A stretch of DNA of 64,000 bases from positions 1-64,000 of the forward strand of contig NZ_WHOA01000039.1 in the NCBI RefSeq assembly GCF_013141715.1, written 5' to 3'. Source of the stretch: Paenibacillus phytorum. GTDB lineage: Bacteria; Bacillota; Bacilli; Paenibacillales; NBRC-103111. The stretch's first letter is position 1. Every line of letters starts with the position of its first letter. The notes under the pieces were generated by a model. That model saw only the letters and a list, made by a program, of their open reading frames with translations. It ran no database searches and was not told the origin of the DNA. Position numbers and translations under genes: made by a program. Below are positions 44,601 to 53,663 of the stretch, in pieces.

Positions 44601-44652
44601 AGGAAACACAACGACCCAAACAGCTAGCGTTTTAGTGGGAAAACTCAAATAA
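38689..44652 (+). CDS. Secreted bifunctional rhamnogalacturonan esterase/lyase (CE12 + PL11)
   Basis: A 1987-residue exoenzyme for pectin side-region breakdown. Signal peptide 1-36. Three malectin-like modules, each opening with a KFDFG-type strand and DGY, begin near 43, 390 and 859. FN3 domains begin near 194, 292, 769, 1002 and 1100. An SGNH acetylesterase (CE12, RhgT-like) spans about 537-745: GDS545, GGRSSKTF, FGHNDA, and DDTH with His730. A PL11 rhamnogalacturonan lyase spans about 1189-1780, with calcium-site-like GDVDGDG, DLDGDGK and GDVDGDGKDE repeats. Two Ig-like domains close the protein. No SLH or sortase signal is visible, so it is probably released. Having both activities in one chain removes acetyl groups and cuts the backbone. 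Confidence 0.92.
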   Translation: MMKMKASRIVATLLCGLMVSYNMLPALPYGESTAHAAEAFVKKFDFGSASSPVMAGYTQVHDQLTYTQERGYGLETALPAGASRNRSGGTDLTNDFILGTPFTFLADVPNGNYNVTIYSGDLLAGTSTTKTTVALEGVTKGTISTKVAIAQATYSTTVTDGQLTVGISTGYSGTGAGYLNGLVIEQVPAATAPSTPQSLAVTNINSTPGAASVSLGWSSVTDSVYYNVYRATNSITNYDFIKQVTVNSYTDTAVSVGNTYSYQVTALNAGGLESAASSPVTAAVVPTVTIPAAPANLIVSGVTSDKVSLQWSASNGATGYTVFRSDSATGIYTKLGIVTSTTYTDSTADTSTVHYYQVKATNAAGVSEASSVAASTVYVAPNVLPAGLPLKLDFGPGAVADGYFGITTPVAYTAQLKYGFANPSLVSSGNSGTSDPLESDYLSPAGTSFNVDLPNGDYAVTVTAGDANAATEVAVSVEGMTANKIALTPKAAGDYLEQMFEVALVDGQLNISFSGSAPKINGLVISKLADRVAGEMPTVYIAGDSTVQTYDSYWKPQAGWGQMISRYFTSDITFSNQSIGGRSSKTFLTEGRLDNILRAIKPNDYFLIQFGHNDATISVPERYASPEDYKNYLKTYINGARQRGAIPVLVTPVGRRDFNATTGIFNVSFPTYVAAMKELAQEMDVKLADLSALSHAYYDTIGPIGTLAVFLHVPVGTYTAFPSGNADDTHFQEYGAIQIARLLSGGIKDLNIPLSAYVTDVAPPAAVPSKPIGAVASSVSNAGAVLTWNAVEGADIYKIYRKLASDTAYVLVGTSTVPTTTIQGMTEGLIYDVVVTAVNGKGESEQSDVIVIKTKHATIKFDFGLATSPVQDGYTGVNLSSTYTAEKGYGIKNPTGMIGRDRTTGTDLLRDWLGYFNVGWEFMVDLPNGLYSVKLYVGDYLGSARTTVAIEGTDFGTVTAGNKSVVEKIISQTSVSDGQMNFKFGGATAIVNGLEITPILMAPTALKIDAKNTDPESPSVSLSWTRVEDVAKYNVYRKVSGTSKFQLLGSTTTSTYVDNTVDVGMEYEYQVTTVDLASTETGPSTSLTVSMIDPNVPIPAIPVNLQAVSVNKNDLTLSWDTVAGAKTYNIYRAESNNGAFELIGKSSQSSYTDATVLTTIPYYYKVSAVSAGGVSGQSETLATPAVTVLYRQAEYLDRALVAVKQDNGVYVGWKMLGTDPSNIAFNLYRSGVKVNAEPITGATNLLDEAGTDKSVYLLKTVIGGSEKVASKEASVWQNNYMAIPLQKPEGGITKSGEAYTYSANDTSVGDVDGDGTYELIVKWDPSNSKDNSQAGYTGNVYVDAYKLDGTRLWRIDLGPNIRAGAHYTQFQVYDLDGDGKAEVTFKTANGTIDGTGMAIGDATADHRNSSGYVLEGPEYLTVFNGLTGKAIAMTDYDPPRGVVSDWGDPYGNRVDRFLAAIAYLDGEHPSLIFSRGYYTRTVIVAYDFKNGALTKKWRFDSNDEGLGAAYTAQGDHNLSIGDVDGDGKDEITFGAMAIDDDGTPLYNTGLGHGDAQHLGDLDPSRPGLEFFNVHEHLDSPYGMDFRDAKTGEILWGVWTGMDTGRGMSADIDPNYLGEEVWSATITNAQHIPISGLYSAKGELISTTIPSSTNFGIWWDGDLNRELLDANHVDKWDYVNHTTNRLFTAEGALSNNSTKSTPNLQADLLGDWREEIVWRNTDSSELRIYTTSTVTNTKLRTLMHDPIYRLGVAWQNTGYNQPPHTSFYLGAGMEEPAAPHLTIVNEPAPAIPPTTTDDAPAGWVNKDVTVTLTVSDNGSGVGGTYYMVDGGAEQQGTSIIITDEGTHTLTYWSVDKKSNAESPHTVIVKIDKTAPTFNLVLDQTALWPANHEMIPVKAMISANDTLSGNSSVVLTSITSSEPDNGLGDGDTSDDIQGAQIGTLDTEFMLRSERSGKGDGRTYTITYTATDLAGNTTTQTASVLVGKLK

Positions 44653-44671
44653 CATAATGTGGTTAATTTGA

Positions 44672-44844
44672 CATGAGCCTTGTTACCAAGACAAGGAAGC
44701 TTATGACGATTTTTACACCGCTCAGTTAACCGAACTGCTTACGCAGTACGGCCCGCTTGTTGAAGTTGGTTCGATGGCGCCGGTTCTCATGGCAGGGAAT
44801 ATGATTGGAGACGTAATATCGGTTTAGTGTTGATCATTCATTGA
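44672..44844 (+). pseudogene. GH29 alpha-L-fucosidase fragment with one-base deletion
   Basis: The frame reads EPCYQDKEAYDDFYTAQLTE, then LLTQYGPLVEV, a hallmark of GH29 fucosidases, and then goes out of frame. Inserting one T after GTT restores WFDGAGSHGREYDWRRNIGLV, which contains the catalytic Asp region WFDGA. Only about 57 residues of a roughly 450-residue enzyme remain; both ends are gone. It is a decayed partner of the neighbouring polysaccharide genes. Confidence 0.85.
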
Positions 44845-45298
44845 TGAAGCAAGCTTAATTCGTGGTCACTCGCGGATTAGGCTTGCTATTCGTGTTGGTG
44901 TGAGCCTGCTGGTACTTGCTGAGCGGTTAATTACCGCTCTCGATATGTACCGGCTGAGAGAAAGCCGCATAACCGCTCATAACCGGCATACATTTTGTAT
45001 ACAGTTTCGAGAGGGAACCAGCCATCGCTATTCGAAGTATGATTGTGAAAACTCCTTCTCAGCCAGGTTCCCGTTTGTTCATATCGAAGCCGATCCAGGG
45101 ACTACCCAAGATACCTTTGGTAAACTTGTACATGAGCAGTTTTTAAGAAAGTTGGTATTTTTTTACGAAATCTTAAAAAAGCTAACATTTGTAGGTTTTT
45201 GTTTATATACGCCCTCCGAAAAGGGCTCTAAAATAGGTACAGCGGAGAGTTGAGCAACACAGATCTCCTGAGTCAGTTCAACCACGGAGGTCATATGA
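44845..45298. other. Unassigned region with inverted repeats
   Basis: AGCAAGC..TTAAT/ATTAGGCTTGCT near 44846-44892 is terminator-like. A hairpin with GAGCGGT/ACCGCTC inside CTGGTAC/GTACCGG lies near 44908-44952. GGGAACC and GGTTCCC near 45010-45073 are about 50 bases apart. A 117-codon frame (44900-45253) has no recognisable family. The GH106 promoter must lie here. Confidence 0.35.
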
Positions 45299-48200
45299 AT
45301 GAAAAAGTCAGGATTGCAAAATAGTCAATTAATAAAGAAAGAGCCAACCGGTTACGACCTGCTAAGAGAAAAATTTAGTAGGCCTCCTATGGAACATCGC
45401 TCCGTACCGTTCTGGTCATGGAACGGTTTGCTTACGCAGAACGAATTGGACGCACAAATTGAAGGATTCAAGAAACAGGGAATGGGCGGCTTTATGATCC
45501 ACGTAAGGGAAGGGCTGGAAACGCCATACTTAGGTGATGAATTTATAGAACGTATTAAAGAGACAGTTGCAAAAGCGAAGAAGGAAGGCGTTTCTGCGTG
45601 GTTATATGATGAAGACCGCTATTCTTCAGGAATGGGCGGAGGTAGGGTGCCCCGATTAGGCGGCGACGCCGTGCGGGCTAAAGCATTATCATTAACTATT
45701 TGCCGCGATTATGAAACAGACGATTCCATTCAGGCAGTCTATCAAGCGAGTATTCTCGGTAACGAGTTGCTTAGCTGCAAAAGAATACACAATTGGAAAA
45801 ATCCGATTAGTTTGCTAGGGGGAGAGGAAGTTTACTTGGTTATGCGCCGTCATATCGCATCGCCGAATGAGTGGTGTCACGGTGATACCTATCCGGACAA
45901 TATGAATCCCCAGTCAGCCAGATTATTTATCGAGACGACATATGATTGCTATAAGGAAGCCGTGGGAGAGGAGTTTGGGCGCACGGTGCCAGGGATTTTT
46001 ACGGATGAACCATCCATTCGAGGATTTCAGGAGCAGCTTAATGAACCGGGGCTGACTTGGATATCTTGGTCGGATCTCTTACCCCAAACTTTCTCAGATA
46101 GGAACGGTTATGAGATTTGGGATACACTCCCTTACTTTTTTTTCTTTGGTCCCTTCTCCTCGAAGATCCGCCATGACTACTGGAAGACAGTCACCGAAAT
46201 GTTCTGCGATGCCTACACGAAGCAGATCGGCAATTGGTGTGGAATGAATGGTCTTTCCTTTGCTGGGCATTTCTGTGATGAAGGAGATATCGTCGGTGCG
46301 GTCCGACACTGCGGGGCTGTCATGCCTCATTACCGTTATATGGATGTCCCCGGAATCGATACGTTATGCGAGCAAACGGATGAAAGCCTGACGATCAAGC
46401 AGGTGTCCAGCGTCGCGAATCAATATGGAAAGAAAAAGGTCATTACGGAAACGTATGGCGTCACAGGATGGGGCTTGACGTTTGAAAGCCGCAAATGGAT
46501 CGGGGATTGGCAGTTCGCGCTTGGTGTTAACTTTTTGACCCATCACCTGGCACTATATTCTCTTCGTGGATGCCGCAAGCGAGATTATCCGCCTTCTTTT
46601 AATTATAATGTAAACTGGTGGGAACATAATCGTGTCATGGAAGACTATTTCGCACGGCTTGGGGGAGTGCTTAGTGAAGGCACTGTGGTCAGGGATGTGT
46701 TGGTGATTCACCCGGCGACCTCGGTGTGGACGAAACTCGGCCAGGATGTTTGCTCGACCGAATGGCTCAATCAAGCCGGAAATACCGAAGAACTGAAGGA
46801 GTACAACAGAGAATTCAACGATCTCATCCGACAACTCCTTGGCGAACACTATGATTTTGATCTGGGAGACGAAATGATCCTGAAGGAGATAGGTAGTGTA
46901 CATAAAGATAGGTTACTCGTTGGACAAGCAAGTTACGAGGTTGTCGTACTGCCCGGACTCCATAACTTGCTTAGAACGACGTATGAACTGCTGATCACTT
47001 ACCTGGATGCAGGAGGAAGTGTACTATCATACGGAGAGGTTCCAATGTGTATAGATGGAGAACAGCACCCACGATTTCATCGGCTTTATACCAAACATGA
47101 GCTTCTGAAAGAACTGGGATCTTATGCTGGCCGTACGCTTAGCTTAATAGACCATAACTGACAAGAGGCCGACCAACTTTTGTGCATGCGTCGAGAGCTG
47201 TCGGACTGTACGATTTTATTTGTTGTGAATAATGACCGAGAATCCGGATGTGAGGTAGAAGTTCGAATCAAAGGAAGTGGACGGATAGAGGAATGGAACC
47301 CGCTTACAGGTGAAAGTTGGGAGAAGCCTGTTCAATCTCACAATGGGGATATCATCTTCCAAGAGCACTTCGGTCAGGCAGATTCCAAATTGTATATCTT
47401 ATCTGGTTCGAGAGAGATAACGTTGCCAGCAGAACGAAAATGGGGTAATCTGCAGCCATTGACCAGCCTAGGGCCAGTTACCCGGTTCACGAAGACAGGT
47501 CCAAACGCGATTGTACTTGACTCCTGCCAATACCGGATCAAAGATGAATCATGGTCAGAGATGATGAGTGTTTGGCAAGCGCAACAACTCGTTCGCGAGA
47601 AGCTGCATATGAGACAGGTTTTTGCCAATGGCAATCTTCAGAGACATTTTTGGATCCATGATTCTCATGTAAATAATGGCACACCAATCACTTTCCGGTT
47701 CGCTTTTCACGTGAAGGACATCCCGGTAACCGATACGTTTATTGTCTTCGAGCAAGCGGAGAGGTTTCGCTTTCTGTTCAACGGACAAATAATATCAGAT
47801 AAGCCGGAGGGCTGGTATTTGGACCGCAGTATGTCAAAACTTAAGCTTCCATTACTGCTTCAAGGAGAGAATATGCTGGAGATCAGTTGCGAATATACAC
47901 ATGACATGGAGATCGAGGATGCATTTCTAATCGGCGACTTCGCTCTTGACAGCAATTGGAGTCTGGTTAAGGAACCAACGAGTCTACGATTTGGAGACTG
48001 GTGCTTGCAAGGTTATCCGCACTATTGCGGAAGTATGGTCTACCACTTCGAGCTTGATGTGAATCTTGAGGAAGGCAATCGGATCGTGTTGGAACTTGGC
48101 CCTTATGAGGCAGTCACGTTAACTATTAAAATAAACGGACAGCATGAGCAGCCAATCCCATGGCGACCTGCGAGGGGAGTAGAACTTACGGGCTCACTCA

Positions 48201-48412
48201 CAAATGGAATCAACTCCATTGATATCGAGGTTGTTGGCAGTCCCCGAAATCTACTAGGTCCTTTGCATGAGGCCGGGCCAAATTCGACTTGGGTTGATTG
48301 GTGGTCTTTTCGTCCTACGGGACAGGCGTATTCACCCGAATATGTCCTTCGTCCATATGGTTTGATGGGGCAAATTCATATTTACCAGATCGCCCCCATA
48401 GTAAATGCATAG
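45299..48412 (+). pseudogene. GH106-type alpha-L-rhamnosidase split by an in-frame TGA
   Basis: The first 620 codons carry the catalytic barrel of GH106-like enzymes (EHRSVPFWSWNGLLTQNELDAQIEGFKKQGMGGFMIHVREGLETPYLG; GIFTDEPSIRGFQ; HFCDEGDI). A TGA at 47159-47161 interrupts them. The same frame continues with QEADQLLCMRRELSDCTILFVVNNDRES and then the C-terminal beta domains (to 48412), with FRFAFHV, LEISCEYTHDMEIEDAFLIGDF and GYPHYCGSMVYHFEL. There is no other lesion, so one base change would restore a protein of 1037 residues. CGGAGG precedes ATG 45299. No signal peptide is present, so it would act on imported oligosaccharides. Confidence 0.8.
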
Positions 48413-48422
48413 TGGAATCTTA

Positions 48423-48446
48423 GTCCGCGTTAGCGCGGGCTTTCTT
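48423..48446 (+). terminator. Hairpin after the GH106 gene
   Basis: CCGCG/CGCGG with a TTAG loop, then GCTTTCTTA. It is a moderate terminator. The next 150 bases hold nothing recognised. Confidence 0.5.
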
Positions 48447-48596
48447 ATTGGCGATAAAACCTACCTCTAAACGCGGTCGCTCATCCTTGAATTGCCTCGA
48501 TAGAGGTTTTCTCATTTTCAGACCAAGCGAAAAACCGCCTTTACATGCCAGTACTTCCTCTGATTAAATGGTATTATCAAGAAAGGCGGAGCCTGC

Positions 48597-49556
48597 ATGA
48601 GAATACTTCATCCGATCCTCTATATCAAGAATAGATCCACCTCGTTGTTTCTTCGACTCCTCTCAGGCTTTCTGTGCATTACTTTGCTTTTGAGCACCCT
48701 TACGTTATATTCCTTCACTGTCTCCAAACAAAACGTCCGGAAGGAAATCGTTAAGTATAATACCCTTATGCTGCATAATACGATGGAAAGCTACGAGAAG
48801 CATTTTGACATGATCAAAAGGTAAATGCTGCTTTATTTCCTCAGTGAGAAAGTTCAAAAGTTCCATTCGAATCCGAAATACATTGATTTTCCCAGCATAC
48901 AACAGGACATAAATTCATGGGTCTCCAATAATCAGTTGTTTATCAACAATATTGTTCTTTACTCGAAGCGCGATGAGATGATCTTGGAAAAGGGAACGAG
49001 TACAAAAGTGGATACGATGTTCCAGGTTATCTATGAGAATGAAGCATACTTGCCTGACTTCTGGCGCGGGCAGTTTAACCAGGATTATAACATTCGCATT
49101 TTTCCTTCCACCATTTTTCATAATCAGATGTATCGGGATCAGACAGGGGACGAAGAGCTGATTCCCGTCATTTTCAAAACGGCGGGCAATAGCGATTTCA
49201 TGATGGTCGTATTCCTGGATGCGGGCAAGATGTATGAAGCTTTTCATCGTACGATCAACGAAGATTTTATGATTCATAACGGACAGGGTCTAGCCCTCTT
49301 CCGAAGTAAGGGTCAGGATCCGCCCATTGATTTAGAAGAGCTGGGCAAGCACCATACCACAGAGTACCTGAGGGATGCGGCATATTATTTTCAGTCTACG
49401 GGAACAGAAAGCGGGTTCACTTATGTCCAGCGTGTTCCGATTGAAAGAATCGCATCCCAAACCCGTTTGAACATTACCTTAATCATCGCCATTGCTATCT
49501 CAATCGCGGCAACGCCTAAAGGCTATTTTGCTAGTAAATGTTGTAGTTTGTATTAG
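48597..49556 (+). pseudogene. Sensor half of a membrane regulator, stop codon inside and C-terminus lost
   Basis: A membrane segment (FLCITLLLSTLTLYSFTVS) is followed by an extracellular sensor (DFPSIQQDINSWVSNNQLFINNIVLYSKRDEMILEKG; TGDEELIPVIFKTAGNSDFM) as in Paenibacillus sensor-AraC or YesM-type proteins, up to a second membrane segment (NITLIIAIAISIA). A TAA at 48822-48824 lies in frame inside the first part, and the frame dies after IAATPKGY. No kinase or DNA-binding domain remains. It was probably the regulator of the adjacent rhamnosidase and lyase genes. Confidence 0.8.
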
Positions 49557-49700
49557 TTTGTACAACAATTCGAACCCATTTGACTTAAAATTAATCATTG
49601 GCCGGAGATCCTCTTCGTCCTCGTGTTCTAATAGACAGATGGCGAACGTACGTGCTATAATTGGAAGATTCTGAGTGTCATCATAGATTGGAGATTAGGT

Positions 49701-50933
49701 ATGAATCAATCGTTACTTCGGAATCGGACATTTGTTTTCATGATGATCGGAGAAGCCATTCAAGGCGCAGGTATTTGGACAAGTATCATTGCTAATTTGC
49801 AATTTATGCAAAGCCACGTTCCGTCGGATTTAGGCAAGAGCTTGATCTTGATGTGTGGTTTATTTCTCGGTGTGCTCATTTCGCCGCAAGCCGGGGTGTG
49901 GGCAGACCGCTATGATAAGAAAAAAATATTGTTTATATCAGGGCTTGTCCGCTGTCTGGCTCCGATTGTCATGTTTGCGGCTATTCACTACCAATCCGTC
50001 GCCATTATGCTGTTGTCCGTCGTCATCATGCAAGTAGCGGCTACTGTTTATATGCCTACCGTACAAGCAGCGCTGCCTTCCGTCGTTCCGGCTTCCGAGC
50101 TGCTTAAAGCGAACAGCTTAAACTTTAACGTGATTACAATAGCGAGAATCGGCGGTACTGCTGCAGCAGGTATATTGGTATCCATGATGAATTTGTACAC
50201 GGTCTACGCGCTGTCGCTTGCTTTTTATGTCATTCTCGTGATGCTTATTACACAATTGAGGATTCCAAATACTGCGGATTCAGCGGCTACAAGAAAGCAG
50301 GAGAAAATCCGCTTTACGGAGTTATTTCCACTCATTCGGGCAGAACCGTCTATATTCATCGCACTTATCAATAGCGGAGTTATTACCTTGTTTCTAGGCG
50401 GTTTTAATTTGCTTGTACTGAAGTTTAGTCAAATTCAGCACAAACCGGAACTGATGGGCTGGATCTATTCTTTAGAAGGCACGAGCATTTTGATTGCGGG
50501 TCTATTTGCAAAGCGTGCGATCGGCATGCGGAATCTGGTAACCAGCTCTACGCTTTTCATGTTATTATTTGCTCTTTCTTTTGCAGGAATGTCCTTCAGC
50601 GAAAGCAGCTATGCGGTTCTCGGTTCCTTCGTATTGTTTGGTTGCGCAGTCGCTTTTTTCTTTCCGATGGTATCGACACTCTTCCAAATCAAAGTGCCCA
50701 AAGAAGCACAAGGCCGCTTTTTCTCATTTCGAGGCATGCTTGACCGCGTCATGTTCCAGATTTCGCTGCTTGCGACCGGCGCCTGTCTCGATTGGTTCGG
50801 GATCTCTACATTTTTACTGACACTCGCCATTATTACAATATCAAGCGGGATCTTGACGTTGTTCATTGCCAAACGAAAATCAATGGACGTCCGGCAACCG
50901 AGCATTGGAGACACAGTTGTTGGAAATAAATGA
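49701..50933 (+). CDS. MFS transporter (MFS_3 type)
   Basis: A 410-residue 12-segment protein: LLRNRTFVFMMIGEAIQGAGIWTSIIANLQFMQ, motif A as GVWADRYDKKKILFISG, and VQAALPSVVPASELLKANSLNFNVITIARIGGTAAAGILVS, typical of MFS_3 enterobactin-exporter-like or macrolide pumps. GGAGATTAGGT precedes ATG 49701. It converges on the beta-propeller gene and shares a terminator at 50949. Export of a siderophore, antibiotic or peptide is plausible. Confidence 0.88.
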   Translation: MNQSLLRNRTFVFMMIGEAIQGAGIWTSIIANLQFMQSHVPSDLGKSLILMCGLFLGVLISPQAGVWADRYDKKKILFISGLVRCLAPIVMFAAIHYQSVAIMLLSVVIMQVAATVYMPTVQAALPSVVPASELLKANSLNFNVITIARIGGTAAAGILVSMMNLYTVYALSLAFYVILVMLITQLRIPNTADSAATRKQEKIRFTELFPLIRAEPSIFIALINSGVITLFLGGFNLLVLKFSQIQHKPELMGWIYSLEGTSILIAGLFAKRAIGMRNLVTSSTLFMLLFALSFAGMSFSESSYAVLGSFVLFGCAVAFFFPMVSTLFQIKVPKEAQGRFFSFRGMLDRVMFQISLLATGACLDWFGISTFLLTLAIITISSGILTLFIAKRKSMDVRQPSIGDTVVGNK

Positions 50934-50948
50934 ATCTAGAGAACGAAC

Positions 50949-50978
50949 AAGCCCCGATCCTTGTAGGAATCGGGGCTT
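50949..50978. terminator. Shared terminator of two convergent genes
   Basis: AAGCCCCGAT and ATCGGGGCTT form a ten-base stem with flanking A and T runs, so it works for both strands. Confidence 0.85.
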
Positions 50979-50996
50979 TATTCGTCGTGACAAGGA

Positions 50997-53471
50997 CTAC
51001 GGAATTACTACCGAGTTCTTTTCCTGCAACGTGCTGAGATCGTTCGCTTTGATGAATCCGTTCGAGACGGTGTACAGCGTCTCGCCAATATATAGAACGC
51101 GCTGTACCTGTTTGTCGCCGGCATAAACGTATTGTCCGGCTTTTTGCAGATCTTCCTGAGTAAGGTGGGTTATGCCGCCACGGAACTGGAAGCCCTTTTC
51201 CAAATCAAGGTTGTAGACGTACGCTCCTTGGAAAGCAAAATTGCCGTATGCGCTGGCAGGCTTCTTCGAATTGTTTGTTGTCTGATTCGAGTCGATTTTC
51301 ATTACGTTAACCGGGAAGGAAAGCAGATTTTTTTCCTTGTTAAAGAGCAAGGCACGGTGATTGTGCAGCACCTCGGAATCCGTACCGCGGTCCCCGATTA
51401 GTTCCTTAAATTTCTCCTTCGGATTATTCACATCGGTTACATCGAACAGCGCCACTTTCATGCCTTGGTAATAAGCAATAGACTGCGGTCCATTCGGGTT
51501 TTTGTTGTCGACCTCGGTCGTATCTTTCCCGAAGCCAATAATGTGGTTTTCGTCATAAGGATGCAGATAATCGCTGTAACCAGGAATCTTCAACGCACCT
51601 AACAATTTCGGCTCAGCGGGATCTTTTAAATCTATGACGAATAGCGGATCTGTGTTTTTAAAAGTAACCATGTAAGCCCGGTCGCCCATGAAGCGGGTGG
51701 AATAAATCCGCTCTCCTGGAGCGATGTTTTCGATCTTGCCTTTCTCTTTCAGGTTCGCGTCAAGTATGAATACATGGTTCTTTGATATTCCCTCATCTGT
51801 CCGACCCATTTCGCCTGTAGTTGTAGCAAGCCTGAAATGGCCGTTATGCTCATCCATGGAAAATTGATTGAGTAAGCGTCCGGGCACCTTGCCAGTATGT
51901 TTGTACTCTCCTTTACCTGCGTTCAGTCCGAATTGATAAATAATCGTTTCCTGCTGGGGAGGTTCAACAGGAGGGCTGGCCCCGTTCGGCTCACCGACTC
52001 GTATGCCTTGAGCAGAATCACCAGCAGGCATCCTCATTGGTTGGATTCGCATTTGTTCATAATTCGTCACGGCGATATACAAGTTCTCTTCGGATGCATA
52101 CACGTTCTGGCCTGAGCCGAGGTAAGAAGTGACATTCATCGTCTGCTTCAATTCATTCAGGTTGATGCCTCCGATGAGCACATAGTTAGGATCCAGGGCT
52201 TTCGGCAAGTAATAGACCTGATTGAGCGGAATAGAGGTAAAGGAATCGCCTGCCGCCGAATCTCGATAAGCAGGAACTAGCCCAGTCTTCGCTTCTTCTT
52301 TATCCGTCATTTCCCGGTATTGGTAGTAATTCACGTACTTATTGGAGATAAAATAAAGCGACGATCCGATTTTGCGGGAAGAAACGTAGTTTCCTTCAAG
52401 CTCAGCTTCCTTCAGGAGCTTCAGGCTGCTCCGGTCGGTGAGGTCGTAAACCATGACCTTTGCGGTTCCCTGGGACCTCATAGGCAGGATCATTTTCTTC
52501 CCTGTGACGCCGCCTGCACTATTATAAGGGATCGGTTTATAGTTCTGATAAGAATTACCAAGCACGATCAGATACTTGTCGTCCACGTAGATTTCACTTG
52601 GCTGGAACTGAGTGTCTTGATTTCCCGGGAAATCGAGAATGCTCAGCACTTTCATCTGGTCGGCGGGATAAGCCTGAGTGACTACGATACGCTGCTTGTT
52701 TACCGTATAGATGTACTTTCCGTCAGTCTTGACGACATCGGATTCATCCACACCTTGCACTTGCACGTTCGTGCCGGAGTAGCTGGGTACCGCTACACTG
52801 GCCGAATCTTGGACCACAACAGAAACACTGTCACTTGTTGGAGCCGAAGCGTTGCCGAAGGATTCAGATTTAGCTTGTTTGGATGTTGTTGTTGTTAAAG
52901 TAACTTTGGCGGACCCACTGCTTTCATTCTGCGTCAAAAGTGTGACCAAGTGGTCATAGGTACCGACTACCGGCAAGCTGTCAGCTTGCTTCGTGACGTT
53001 CACTGAGCTGGTTGCCGAATCCCAGCGAACAACATGATTTGCGCTTTCCATAAAGAAGCGTAGCGGAACGTACATAGAACCATCTACCATTTGCGTGCTG
53101 CCGTAAATGGTGTTTGCTTTACCGTTCACGTAGGCATAATCCGAATTCAATGGGAGCTTCAGCTCGAACCCGTTACCAGTAACAACCGCAAGCCGTTCTG
53201 CTGCATTCCATGTCACTTCCATGCTTAAAGCCTTTGCTAGATCCCGAACAGACGCCATTAGAATACCATCTATTAATTTAGGCTGCAGCGAGAATGCGAT
53301 CGGCTGGCCCTCAAACCGGACCACTGGTGCCTGATCGGCGTTAGTGGTAACGGGGACAAAGGCGGACGTTAAGATCGTAGCGGAAAGCAAGAGGCCGGCG
53401 ACCAAACCTTTTTTCTTCATCTTTTTCATCCTTTTTTTTTCATAAGTTTTGAGGGTTTCCATTATTTTCAT
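50997..53471 (-). CDS. Secreted beta-propeller protein with copper amine oxidase-like N-terminal domain
   Basis: An 824-residue exported protein. A signal peptide begins MKKMKKKGLVAGLLLSATIL (from about residue 15). Residues about 50-165 are a Cu_amine_oxidN1 domain, with MASVRDLAKALSMEVTWNAAERLAVVTG and MYVPLRFFMESANHVVRWDSA, which likely mediates cell-wall attachment. A Ser/Thr-rich link follows, then a Beta_propel region with NVQVQGVDESDVVKTDGKYIYTVNKQRIVV and many short blade strands (RIYSTRFMGDRAYMVTFKNTDPLFVIDL). AAGAGG lies before the ATG at 53471; the ATG at 53420 is also possible. Ligand unknown. Confidence 0.85.
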   Translation of the reverse strand: MKIMETLKTYEKKRMKKMKKKGLVAGLLLSATILTSAFVPVTTNADQAPVVRFEGQPIAFSLQPKLIDGILMASVRDLAKALSMEVTWNAAERLAVVTGNGFELKLPLNSDYAYVNGKANTIYGSTQMVDGSMYVPLRFFMESANHVVRWDSATSSVNVTKQADSLPVVGTYDHLVTLLTQNESSGSAKVTLTTTTSKQAKSESFGNASAPTSDSVSVVVQDSASVAVPSYSGTNVQVQGVDESDVVKTDGKYIYTVNKQRIVVTQAYPADQMKVLSILDFPGNQDTQFQPSEIYVDDKYLIVLGNSYQNYKPIPYNSAGGVTGKKMILPMRSQGTAKVMVYDLTDRSSLKLLKEAELEGNYVSSRKIGSSLYFISNKYVNYYQYREMTDKEEAKTGLVPAYRDSAAGDSFTSIPLNQVYYLPKALDPNYVLIGGINLNELKQTMNVTSYLGSGQNVYASEENLYIAVTNYEQMRIQPMRMPAGDSAQGIRVGEPNGASPPVEPPQQETIIYQFGLNAGKGEYKHTGKVPGRLLNQFSMDEHNGHFRLATTTGEMGRTDEGISKNHVFILDANLKEKGKIENIAPGERIYSTRFMGDRAYMVTFKNTDPLFVIDLKDPAEPKLLGALKIPGYSDYLHPYDENHIIGFGKDTTEVDNKNPNGPQSIAYYQGMKVALFDVTDVNNPKEKFKELIGDRGTDSEVLHNHRALLFNKEKNLLSFPVNVMKIDSNQTTNNSKKPASAYGNFAFQGAYVYNLDLEKGFQFRGGITHLTQEDLQKAGQYVYAGDKQVQRVLYIGETLYTVSNGFIKANDLSTLQEKNSVVIP

Positions 53472-53663
53472 CTATATCCTCTTAACGGATGAGCTTTCTG
53501 ATTTGTTTCAGCGATTCGAAAATATTTTTATTTGTTATCCAAACCAGCAATTTACAAGGAATGATGGAAATGGCATTTACAATTAATCTATTTGTATTTA
53601 ATACCGTGTAAATAAAAAAAAACTAAACTAATCATATAACTCAGTCGCGAAGGGAGAAAACTC

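Noticed and set aside
44900..45253. 117-codon frame between the fucosidase relic and the rhamnosidase gene
   Set aside because: It begins inside a hairpin-rich region, matches nothing recognised and has no binding site.
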